Of a stretch of DNA of 64,000 nt, positions 1 through 8,245 are shown in pieces. The notes below the pieces were generated by a model. That model saw only the letters and a program-made list of their open reading frames with translations. It was not told the DNA's origin and did not search any database. Source of the DNA: Strigops habroptila (taxonomy: Eukaryota; Chordata; Aves; Psittaciformes; Psittacidae); contig NC_044283.2 of NCBI RefSeq assembly GCF_004027225.2, positions 1-64,000 on the forward strand, in the 5' to 3' direction. How positions within the stretch are numbered: position 1 is the first letter of the stretch; every line of letters begins with the position of its first letter. The translations under genes and the position numbers were made by a program.

Positions 1-117
1 GAGGGGCCTCGTCCTCAGGGGGAGCCAGCAGCCCAGGGTAAACAGCAGTTTTATGTGGAGGATGGAAATAGCAATGTCACATTTTAGGACCCCAACATCC
101 TTACAACACACAGAGGA

Positions 118-285
118 TATCAGAACTTAAAACTACTCAAAAAAAAAAACCCCACCAAACACAACCCCCCCGCCAAAAAAAAACACCCCAAAACAAAACA
201 AAAAACCCACACACATCACAAAACCAACACCCCAACCAAAAACCAGAAACCAACCAACCAAAAAAATTAAACCAAAACCCCATAC
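118..285. repeat. A/C-rich low-complexity tract
   Basis: This stretch consists almost only of A and C, with A runs and C runs alternating in short irregular blocks. It has no fixed period and no coding potential. It may be a degraded poly(A)-derived or simple-repeat tail. Confidence 0.8.
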
Positions 286-539
286 CCACCTGAACACTGT
301 TCAGGTCTCTAGTGAAGCAATACTGTGTTGCAATTCAAACCAATTTATTGACACCACCAGGGAACCGAGACAATGATATCTATACATCTCACATAAAGAA
401 AATAATGAAGATTTATTTAAAGAAGTGTGAAGAACGACTAGCATTGTTCTGATGGGCTGAAGGCGGGGGGGAGAGAAAGGTCGCCTAGAGATGCGGCTGC
501 TGCCCCTCCTCAAGCAACCACCGCGTGTAACCCCCGCAC

Positions 540-905
540 CCCCTAAAGCCCCCATCACACAGCTCTAAATCCCCCCAGACCCCCAAAATCATCCCCCAGA
601 CCCCCGATAGCCCACATCAGACCACTCTAAACCCCCTCAGACCCCAAAAATCATCCCCCGATCTCGGAAAGCCCACACCAGACCACTCGAAAGCCCACCA
701 CATCCCCAAAATCGTCCCCCACACCCACTAAAGCCCCCCTCAGACAGCTCTAAACCCTCCAGACGCCCCAAAAAGCCCACCCCAGACCCCCTAAAGCTCC
801 CATAAGATCACTCCAAACCCCCACAGATCCCTAAAAGCCCCCATCAGTCCGCTCTAGATCCCCCCAGACCCCCGGAAGCCCCCAGCACACCGCTCCAAAC
901 ACCAA
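540..905. repeat. C-rich minisatellite, left block (about 60-bp unit)
   Basis: A degenerate tandem repeat. The recognisable core is a 'CCCCCATCAGACCACTCTAAA'-like element split by 'CCCCCAGACCCCC' spacers. Cores sit near 545, 606, 666, 730, 793, 835 and 868, so the unit is about 60 bp at first and shorter toward the right end. The minus strand has dense runs of three or more Gs and so could form G-quadruplexes. The same unit returns at 1500-2225. Open frames across it are a by-product of the repeat. Confidence 0.8.
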
Positions 906-1140
906 GCTCTAAACCTGGCCGCCGCTTTTCCGTCCTCTCCTACGTCCAAATCGCGACACGGCGCGTGGGAGAGCGGCGATGAGGCGCCGGCAGCAGATCG
1001 GTGCTGCCACCATGTGGCCAAAAATCGGTACTGCACGTGGTGCAGAGAGGGGCTGCTCATGTGGCGGTTAGCCAATCAGAGCGGTGGGGGGGGGGGGGGC
1101 CGGGACACGACTGACTGACAGGCGCCTCCGCCAATGGCGA
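906..1140. promoter_or_regulatory. CpG-rich patch with two CCAAT boxes
   Basis: CpG density rises sharply between the two minisatellite blocks. A CCAAT box lies in 'TTAGCCAATCAGAG' near 1066-1079; read on the minus strand it is a Y-box type CTGATTGG. A second CCAAT lies in 'CGCCAATGGCG' near 1129-1139. No gene with a recognisable product starts from either side, so promoter activity is inference only. Confidence 0.35.
1000..1040 (+). repeat. Left arm of imperfect 41-bp inverted repeat
   Basis: The 41 bases from GGTGCTGCCACC to GCACGTGG match the reverse complement of 2288-2328 with four mismatches by eye. The arms enclose about 1.25 kb, including minisatellite and the CCAAT patch. This looks like an inverted duplication of a short promoter-like segment. 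Confidence 0.75.
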
Positions 1141-1377
1141 GCATGATGGGCTATACACCCCCACCGCCTCCCCCCCCCCCCCCTTAGCACCGTTCCATTC
1201 ACGTAACACTCGCTGGGATCCGGGTTCGAGTCCCGCGGGGGGCAAATTCCGGACACACCCCCCCCACCTCAACACACCCCTCCCAAATCCCCCCCCAGAC
1301 GCTTCCCAAGAGTTTGGGAACCCCCCAGACCCTCCCCCCCAAATAAATAACACCAGGAGGCGGCTGCAGTGATGGGG

Positions 1378-1383
1378 TTTATT
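1378..1383 (-). terminator. Possible poly(A) signal (AATAAA, minus strand)
   Basis: TTTATT on the plus strand reads AATAAA on the minus strand, in a stretch that drops out of the minisatellite. I could not identify an upstream minus-strand exon, so this is an isolated motif that may be chance. Confidence 0.2.
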
Positions 1384-1499
1384 CCATTTGGGGTGACACA
1401 ACCCCAAAACAGCCCAAAACACTCAAAATCAGCCCTAAATACCCCAAAACACAGAAAAAAAGGAGCCCTAAATACCCCAAAACACCCCAAAAGCACCGC

Positions 1500-2225
1500 C
1501 AAAACCCTCCCCAGACCCCCCAAACCATCCCCAGACCCCCTAAAGACCCCCAGAGAACTTACCCCACCCAAGACCCCTTAAAATCCCCTCTCAAAATACC
1601 CCACAACCCCCAATATCCCCCAAGCCCCTCCCACATCCCCTAAAAGAACCCCTAGACTCAAACACACACTCCCCCAGACCCAAAAAACCCCCTCAGACTA
1701 CCCACAACCTCCTGTAAACCCCCTAAAGCCGCCCCCCCCAGGCCACCAAATCCCCCCCCGACCCAAAACCCGCCCCAGACCCCCTAAAGCCCCCATCAGA
1801 CCACTCGAAACCCCCCCCGAACCCAAAAAACCCACCCCGGACCCCCTAAAGCCCCCATCAGACCACTCGAAACCCACCCCGGACCCCCTAAAGCTCCCAT
1901 CAGACCACTCTAAATCCCCCCAGATGCCCAATAAAAGTCTCCCAGACCCCCTAAAGACCCCATCAGACAGCTCTAAATCCCCCCAGACCCCCAAAATCTT
2001 TCCCCAGACCCCCGATAGCCCCCATCACAGAGCTCTAAATCCCCCCAGACTCCCAAAATCGTCCCCCAGGCCCCCTAAAGCCCACATCAGAACACGCTAA
2101 ACCCCATCAAGCCCCCAAATTCGTCCCCGAGACACCCGAAGGCCCCCAGCAGAACACCCTAAACGCGCCTAGACGCCCGAAAAAACCCGCCCCAGACCCC
2201 CTAAAACCCCCATAAGAGCACTGCA
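1500..2225. repeat. C-rich minisatellite, right block
   Basis: Continuation of the unit seen at 540-905. Cores sit near 1787, 1847, 1889, 1948, 2006, 2078, 2140 and 2201, mostly 58-70 bp apart. From about 1400 the flanking sequence is a related CCCCAAAA-type low-complexity tract. In one minus-strand frame the repeats encode a Gly/Ser/Trp-rich repeat peptide, which I treat as an artefact. G-runs are dense on the minus strand. Confidence 0.8.
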
Positions 2226-2228
2226 AAC

Positions 2229-2671
2229 CCCCCATGATGGCAGCAGCGAGCGCCGCCCGGCACCGCTCCTCGCCCCTCCCATCTCCGCCACATGCAGTAC
2301 CGAGTTTTGCCCACATGATGGCAGCACCTGCTCACTCTTTCGGTACCGCGGAGGCAACGGGCTGAGCAACGGCCGCTCACCCGCCCGGTTTACATCCTCC
2401 GGGGACACCAACTGCTGACTGGGGACAGGGCTGACTCTTCTCTGTCCCCGGCGCCTCCGTACCAAAAACCATTCCACGCCTTTGCTGCTGACGACGGGAC
2501 AAGGCTGGGGCTGTTCCTCCCACGCTCCACAACAGGGGAAAGCCGAGAGGTGCGTTCACGGACAAGACGCTGCTCAGCGGACGACCGGGGAGCGCCGGGG
2601 GTTCCGCCTGTGCTGCGCACGGCAGCGGAGCTCGGCACCCCCCGTCGGTGGGTGGGGAAGAGAACCAGAAG
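2229..2671 (+). other. GC-rich segment with a strong splice donor; possible first exon
   Basis: The sequence turns from minisatellite to moderately CpG-rich unique DNA. A near-consensus plus-strand donor, GAAG|GTAAGAG, ends it at about 2671. This would suit a non-coding first exon of a plus-strand transcript, possibly the M1AP 5' UTR about 11 kb downstream, but nothing links the two. Its open frame has no recognisable domain. Confidence 0.25.
2288..2328 (-). repeat. Right arm of imperfect 41-bp inverted repeat
   Basis: Reverse complement of 1000-1040 with four mismatches. A shorter partial copy of the CATGATGGCAGCA part also occurs just upstream, near 2233-2246. Confidence 0.75.
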
Positions 2672-2712
2672 GTAAGAGCGGCAAAACTGGTGGCTTGAGA
2701 TAAAACGCTTTA

Positions 2713-2731
2713 ACCACCACCACCACCACCC
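2713..2731 (+). repeat. (ACC)n microsatellite
   Basis: Six uninterrupted ACC triplets. The minus-strand frame gives a run of valine or glycine codons with no other coding signal. Confidence 0.8.
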
Positions 2732-3023
2732 AGATCCCAAACGGGATGGTTTTCTCTCCAAAACTTGGTGTGGGTATCCCCCACCGCCCGTGCAGACCCA
2801 GAATCGGAGGAGCGGTAGTACTCTTGGACTCCACAAGCACAGCCTGTCACAGAAGGTCCGTGTTTGGAGGAATCGGACCCGAAGCAAGCTGTTACCCCCC
2901 CTTTTTTCAGGAGACTCAACCCATCCTCACCTGCTCCTCTGCTGAATCATCGCCCCTCCACCCAGTGACACTGGGGTGCCCGAGATGACATCATCAGCCC
3001 CCACATTTCCCCACACCCCCCTT

Positions 3024-3029
3024 TTTATT
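3024..3029 (-). terminator. Poly(A) signal of the candidate minus-strand gene
   Basis: TTTATT on the plus strand is AATAAA on the minus strand. It lies about 285 bases beyond the TGA at 3315-3317 of the candidate gene at 3.0-4.5 kb, a normal 3' UTR length. A second AATAAA at 3715-3720 lies in the second intron of the model and could end a shorter isoform. Confidence 0.45.
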
Positions 3030-3314
3030 CAACCCCCCAGCAAAAGGCACAAAATGAGAAAAACTGCCCCAAGCAGCAGCTCATCAATAATTGCCATTTA
3101 CAGAGGTACAGAGCGTACACAGGCACACGCACCCCTGAGAAAAGGGGGACGCTGCTAGAAAGAAAAAGAGAAAGGGGGGACAGCACCTGCAGCCCCTGTC
3201 CTGCAGACTGCAGAGGATGGTGCCACAACTCTTGCTCAGGCTCTGCTCTGTGCCATTCCCCCTCCATGCCCGTGCTGGGACAGACACCCCAGGGCACCAT
3301 GGCCCTGGTCCCCG

Positions 3315-4342
3315 TCAGCCCCATTGGCCGTGGAGTATCTGTTGAGCATCATGAGACATCTGCAACAAGTCACCTGAAAAACAGAAATCCCAAATTACAT
3401 TTCAGCAAGTTAAAAAAAGAGCACAGAAGAAAGCAGACAAATGCAGTCAGAGAAAGAGAAATGACAGAACAATCAGTGAGGTAACAGATCCCCAACGTGG
3501 TTTTACTTGGGAGGGAGATCAATCCCCAGTGCTGCATCCATCAGGCTACTGAACAGGACTGGCAGGTTTTCTCGTGCTTTTGGCTGTCCCAAAGCACGCA
3601 GAGAGGAACATGTTTTTATGCTGTCTCAACTGTCACAACTAAGAACCCAAAGACCAGCGATGCCATCAACTTTTTGGAGATGTGCTGTGCTTGGGTCTTT
3701 GGAAGGAAATGGACTTTATTTGCTTGTAAAAGGTGAAAAGTCCTGCTGCTGCTGACTTTTACTACCTAATACGGCAGAAGGGATCTGAAGATCTGCTCTG
3801 ATGAAGAGTTCCACAAACGCAATTTCTTTGAGAAGGAAAGATTTCTGTCCCAGAAAATCACTTTCCAAGCAAGAATTTACACACCACAGGGTAAGGGAAA
3901 AGGACATCATTGCAGCAATAACTCACCAAAACCGCATCCGCAGTCACCGTCCTCACTCACAAGGCTGCCATTGCTTCTCAGGAAAGCCTGGAAACCAACA
4001 TGGAAGTGATGCCGGTTTATCCCCTTGGGTCCACGGTCCTTCTTCAATGTGCTAAAAGAGGCAAGAAAGTGTTTGTTACAGTTCAGCTCTGCTCTTTCAG
4101 GCTTTGATCCGAACATCCGAACTCTCGGGGAACTCGCCGGGGCTGCCCTGACCCGCCCCGCCTCCAGCTGACCGGGACCTGCCGCACCGGGCGGTTCGAA
4201 GCTTCCCGTCCCGCCAGCCCGGGAGCCAGCGGGCAGGAGGCGCCCCTGCGCCCGCCGAAGGCCTCTGCCCTCACCTGCCGGTGCCGCCGGTGCCGGGACC
4301 CCTGCCCTGCGCAACCCCACGCTGCTCCCGCCCACTGCGCAT
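3315..4342 (-). CDS. Unidentified candidate spliced gene (three exons)
   Basis: I do not recognise the product. On the minus strand a CpG-island first exon ends with donor CAG|GTGAGGG (last base 4275). A second exon, 3927-4051, has a good acceptor (CCTCTTTTAG) and donor (TTTTG|GTGAGT). A third begins at 3373 after a strong acceptor (TTTCTGTTTTTCAG) and stops with TGA at 3315-3317. The one open frame of exon 2 joins in phase to an open frame in exon 1 and to exon 3. An in-frame ATG lies at 4340-4342, inside an NRF1-like motif; the next in-frame ATG upstream is near 4627. The peptide from 4342 is about 83 residues, with a Lys/Arg/His-rich middle, the segment FQAFLRSNGSLVSEDGDCGC, and an end with LLQMSHDAQQILHGQ. 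It could instead be a long non-coding RNA, or be missing exons in the 553-bp second intron. Confidence 0.35.
3927..4051 (-). CDS. Candidate exon 2 of the unidentified gene
   Basis: 125 bases, entered with two bases carried from exon 1 and left with one base over. Only one of its three frames is free of stops. The acceptor has a pyrimidine-rich tract and the donor matches GTGAGT. Confidence 0.4.
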
Positions 4343-4520
4343 GCGCCGCACCCCGAGGGCGCGCCCGAGGGACCAAAACCGACGCGCGAACGTGGGGCTG
4401 CGGCCGCGGGGCAGCAGCGCCCGGGGCCCGGATCCCGCGCTCGGCCCCGCCCCGGGAGTCTCCGAATTGCCAAAGGGGAAATAACCGCCGCGGGCGCCGC
4501 CTCCTGGGCTTCCACCCCTG
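4100..4520 (-). promoter_or_regulatory. CpG island, likely promoter of the minus-strand candidate gene
   Basis: Very GC- and CpG-rich island standing out from AT-richer flanks. It has CCGCCC/GGGCGG Sp1-type boxes and the NRF1-type palindrome listed separately, and no TATA box. It covers the proposed first exon and could also fire toward the plus strand. Confidence 0.6.
4336..4347. promoter_or_regulatory. NRF1-type site (TGCGCATGCGCC)
   Basis: Contains the palindrome TGCGCATGCGC, the classic NRF1 binding sequence found in many vertebrate CpG-island promoters. Occupancy is inference. Confidence 0.6.
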
Positions 4521-5824
4521 GGAAGAGCTGTCACACGCAATGCTCCAGTTTGAAAGCACACGCAAAGAAGAGGGAAAAAGGAACTTTCTTTCCAGAAGGG
4601 ATCTCTGGAAAGCCTCGCTGCTGACACTTCCGAACTGGGAGGAGAAAAATCTGGGCTTCAGTGGGAACTGGACAGCTAATAAATACTTGCTCCTTTTCCT
4701 GCCCTTTAGGTGTATTTAAAGCATCCAAACCCTGAAGAACAGCAGCATTAGGCACCGGTTAACTATGGCAAACTTGAGTGTGAATGTGGGGTAAAAAAAA
4801 AAAAAAAAAAAACCAAAATGTTAACGAAAATAACAACTCGAGAGGGGAATGTTTGAATTTACCATCAAAAAATCAAAAGAGCAGAGATCAAGCCGAGGGT
4901 TTCATTCTTGCTTTTCCTTTTATTGCCATGCTTAAATACACATTCAAGTTCCCTGGGTGGGGGAAAGCTGTAACCCTCTGGAGAGGCATCTGGGAACCCC
5001 TTTAGAGCCAAGTGCTGCATCCCTCCTGCACTGCAGGAAGCACCCGAGGAGCACAAGCTGGGAGCCCTTTGCACACCAATCCTCACTGGCAGGGGTTGTG
5101 CCCAGCCGGATACTAAAGGATGGCTCCCCTGCCAAAATTCCACGAAGCTGGTAAAAGGAACAAACACGTAGCGCTTACCTCCCTGATCCATGCCTCACAC
5201 AGTGGCGAGGACAGAGATCGATGCCATGACATCATGGAATAATGTAAAAAACTACAGATGGGATGGGGAAGACTGTAGCAAAGCTGCTGCTTTGCCCCGC
5301 CACACCTCTGAAGCTTGGCCACCCTGCTCGTCTGCACTCCAGTGAGCTCTGATGGGAGACGTGGTTTGCCTTGTCACCCCCGGCAAAGCACTTTTCCTCA
5401 TGTAATAAAATTGCTGTTTGGATTGCCACGTCTCCATTCTGTTTGGTAACATGGGCTGGTTGCTGGAACACATCACAACAGCTGTCCCACCGGATGGCCT
5501 GCTTTATTTTCCAGTAATTTTTAGAAGCACAGTTTGAGTAATTCTTAGAAGTTTATACATTCAGAATGTGTGAGGCATTTCATGTACAGCAGCAGTGACC
5601 TATCTACTCTCAGAGGCGTTTCACTGTGAGATTGTTCTCCCTTCCTGGTGAAATCACATCCAGTATAGGATGTAAAGTGAAGGGGTGCAGAGAATATTTA
5701 ACAAGCCTCACATAATCCTCCAGAAAACGGATGTTTATTATTGTCTTTAATGTAACTATGCAAATTCCGAACAATTACTGAGGAATAGTAACACACCCCT
5801 TGGAGCCTGTTGAATTTTATGATG
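4521..5824. other. Intergenic, no gene seen
   Basis: Ordinary mixed-composition sequence with a poly(A) run at 4791-4812. Short open frames on both strands lack plausible splice sites or recognisable peptide. I see no gene here. Confidence 0.5.
4791..4812 (+). repeat. Poly(A) tract
   Basis: An uninterrupted A run of about 20 bases or slightly more; possibly the tail of an old retrocopy, but no recognisable body precedes it. Confidence 0.8.
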
Positions 5825-6957
5825 GACTTGAGTCCAATTTCCCGCACGACATCCTTGTCTCTAAATTGGAGAGACATCAATTTGATAGATGGACCACTCG
5901 GTGGATAAAGAACTGGCTCGATGGCCGCACGCAAAGAGTTGTGGTAAATGGCTCGATGTCCAGTTGGAAACCTGTAACGAGTGGTGTCCCTCAGGGATCG
6001 GTGTTGGGACCGGTCCTGTTCAGCATCTTTGTCGGCGACATGGACAGTGGGATTGAGTGCGCCCTCAGCAAGTTTGCCGATGACACCAAGCTGTGTGGTT
6101 CGGTTGATATGCTGGAGGGAAGGGATGCCATCCAGAGGGACCTTGACACGCTTGTGAGGTGGGCCGATGCCAACCTTATGAAGTTTAACCAAGCCAAGTG
6201 TAAGGTCCTACACCTGGGTCGGGACAATCCCAGGCACTGCTGCAGGTTGGGCAGAGAAGAGATTCAGAGCAGCCCTGCGGAGAAGGACTTGGGGGTGTTG
6301 GTTGACGAAAAGCTTAACATGAGCCGGCAGTGTGCACTTGCAGCCCAGAAAGCCAACCGCATCCTGGGCTGCATCAAAAGAAGCGTGACCAGCAGGTCGA
6401 AGGAGGTGATCCTGCCCCTCTACTCTGCTCTCGTGAGACCTCACTTGGAGTACTGCGTACAGTTCTGGTGTCCTCAACATAAAAAGGACACGGGGCTATT
6501 GGAGCGAGTCCAGAGGAGGGCCACGAGGATGATAAGAGGGCTGGAGCACCTCCCATATGAAGACAGGCTGAGAGAGTTGGGGCTGTTCAGCCTGGAGAAG
6601 AGAAGGCTTCATAGCAGCCTTCCAGTATCTGAAGGGGGTCTATAAGGATGCTGGGGAGGGACTCTTCTTTAGGGACTGTAGTGGTAGGACAAGGGGTAAT
6701 GGGTTCTAACTTAAACAGGGGAAGTTTAGGTTAGATATAAGGAAGAAGTTCTTTACAGTGAGGGTGGTGAAGCACTGGAATGGGTTGCCCAGGGAGGTTG
6801 TGGATGCTCCATCCCTGGCAGAGTTCAAGGCCAGGTTGGACAGAGCCTTGGGTGACATGGTTTAGTGCGAGGTGTCCCTGCCCATGGCAGGGGGGTTGGA
6901 ACTAGATGATCTTAAGGTCCTTTCCAACCCTTACTATTCTATGATTCTATGATTCTA
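5825..6957 (+). mobile_element. CR1 LINE, 5'-truncated, about 1.1 kb
   Basis: A non-LTR retrotransposon of the chicken-repeat-1 family. It starts inside the reverse-transcriptase part of ORF2, runs through the C-terminal region and 3' UTR, and ends in the diagnostic CR1 tail, ATTCTATGATTCTATGATTC near 6937-6957. Severe 5' truncation is normal for CR1. The 3' UTR is well preserved, so the copy is relatively young. It is the longest mobile element in the window. Confidence 0.95.
5827..6645 (+). pseudogene. CR1 ORF2 reverse-transcriptase fragment
   Basis: About 270 open codons from the 3' half of the CR1 reverse transcriptase. The catalytic FADD box (segment SKFADDTKL, near 6067-6093) is intact, as is the preceding [10 protein letters not shown] motif near 5980-6010. 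The N-terminal endonuclease and first RT motifs are absent by truncation. The frame ends early near 6607, where a deletion relative to other CR1 copies shifts it into a stop, and the missing end of ORF2 continues in another frame. It cannot make active enzyme. Confidence 0.9.
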
Positions 6958-7135
6958 ATTTGCCCTCTTCATGTAGACCAGACAGTGCCCCCTGTATCGT
7001 ACTACCTGCTCTCCTCTTTCCCCAGGTTTCTCAGAGCACACACCGGTCCTTTGACTTCAGCTTGCGCTAGCCAGGAAGAATGGGGAGAGGGAGCAGAATA
7101 TGGGTCTGGACCTATACACAGCCTCCCTGGGGAAC

Positions 7136-7375
7136 TGTCCTGGTTTCAGCTGGGATAGAGTTAATTTCCTTCCTAGTAGCTGGTGCAGGGCTGTGTTTGG
7201 GCTTTAGTCTGAGAAAATGCTGTTAGCGCACCAATGTTTTAGTTGTTGCTCAGTAGCACTTGCGCTCATCAAGGACTTTTCAGCCTCATGCTCTGCAGTG
7301 AGGAAGGGCACAAGAAGCTAAAGAGAGCAGAGACAGGCCACCGGACCCGAACTAGCCAAAGGGGTATTCTGAGCT
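7136..7375 (+). mobile_element. Partial LTR of an endogenous retrovirus (ERVL-like)
   Basis: Begins with TGTCCTGGTTTCAGCTGGGA and continues through AGAGTTAATTTCCTTCCTAG and AGTTGTTGCTCAGTAG to GCCAAAGGGGTATTC. I recognise this as the 5' part of an LTR family common in neoavian genomes, abundant in passerines. The rest of the LTR (promoter end and terminal CA) is missing, and no internal viral genes are present. It is a solo, truncated relic. Confidence 0.75.
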
Positions 7376-7734
7376 CATTGTTTATCATAATAAATTATCT
7401 TTGGGGAACTGGGTCAGATTAAGGCCCTGTCTGCCCAGTACAGTGCTGCTGGCAGTAGTCAGGAGGAGATGCTGACAGCAGGAATGTAAGAACTGAGCAC
7501 GTACAAGTGATAATCCCTCTGAAACACCTCCAGATTAGGAACTTTTTCTAGGGCAAAGGTTTTATCTGTATCTTTCAGTTTAACAGCCATTGATAGAGTC
7601 TCATTTTGTGAAGTAATTCCAAAGCCATTTGGAACTCTTTAATGTTTTTGGCCTTCTACACCATCCTCTGCCTATGAACTCTTAATTATGCCCTTTATGA
7701 GAAAATGCTTTTTTGCTCTTTGTTTTACCTGCCT

Positions 7735-8140
7735 ACACGTGCCAGCGCACGCCGGCGGCATGCCGAGGCGTGTCTGGAACACGCGTGCCCAGGCCCACCC
7801 CACGGACGTCTGTGCAGGGAGGCGGGGTCCGGCTCAGCACTGCTGCCCAGGCGGGTGCCCTGCCCGCGGCCACCCTGCGCAGCGCCGGCCAGGGCCCGCC
7901 ACCCGGGGGGCTGCCGGGCACATCTGCCGGGACCGCAGGTAACCCCGCGCCCGCCGCCTGCCCGTGCTGGGCTCCCCTTGTGTTACAGGCCCCGACCGGG
8001 TGCTTCTGGCCCAGCATGGCCACAAGCACTTCCCCTACAGCGGGGCCCTGCCGCGCCCAGTGTGGAGCCACGGCACGGCTCCTGTGGGCAGGGTCCCCTC
8101 GGGGGGGGGGGAGAACCTCCCGAGGGGAGAACCGGTATTT
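7735..8140. other. GC-rich island of unknown role
   Basis: An abrupt, CpG-rich island between the LTR relic and a CR1 tail. It is open in several frames on both strands, as expected from composition, and has a donor-like ACCGCAG|GTAAC near 7938 and an acceptor-like TTGTGTTACAG near 7989. I recognise no protein. It may be an alternative promoter or 5' exon of M1AP, or part of an unclassified repeat. Confidence 0.35.
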
Positions 8141-8149
8141 GTAGACATG

Positions 8150-8245
8150 GTACCTGGGGGCGTGGTTTAGTGGTGGACTTGGCAGTATCAGGCTAAGGGT
8201 TGGGCTGGATGATCTTTTCCGACCGAAATGCTTCTGTGACTCTGC
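8150..8245 (+). mobile_element. CR1 3'-end fragment
   Basis: Contains GGTTTAGTGGTGGACTTGGC and GGGCTGGATGATCTTTTCCG, the hallmark 3' UTR of older CR1 copies, followed by a decayed terminal repeat (TTCTGTGACTCTG). Confidence 0.8.

Noticed and set aside
1208-1245. tRNA gene: GGGTTCGAGTCCCG resembles a tRNA B box with T arm
   Set aside because: The T stem has a mismatch, no A box or D arm lies at the right distance, no anticodon stem can be folded, and the supposed acceptor stem is only C and G homopolymer. At best a chance B box or dead fragment.
3716-3910. Alternative last exon of the minus-strand candidate gene, ending at the AATAAA at 3715-3720
   Set aside because: Its acceptor (CTGGGACAG near 3845) has a weak pyrimidine tract and leaves an intron of about 82 bases; the acceptor at 3374 is much stronger. 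Kept only as a possible isoform.
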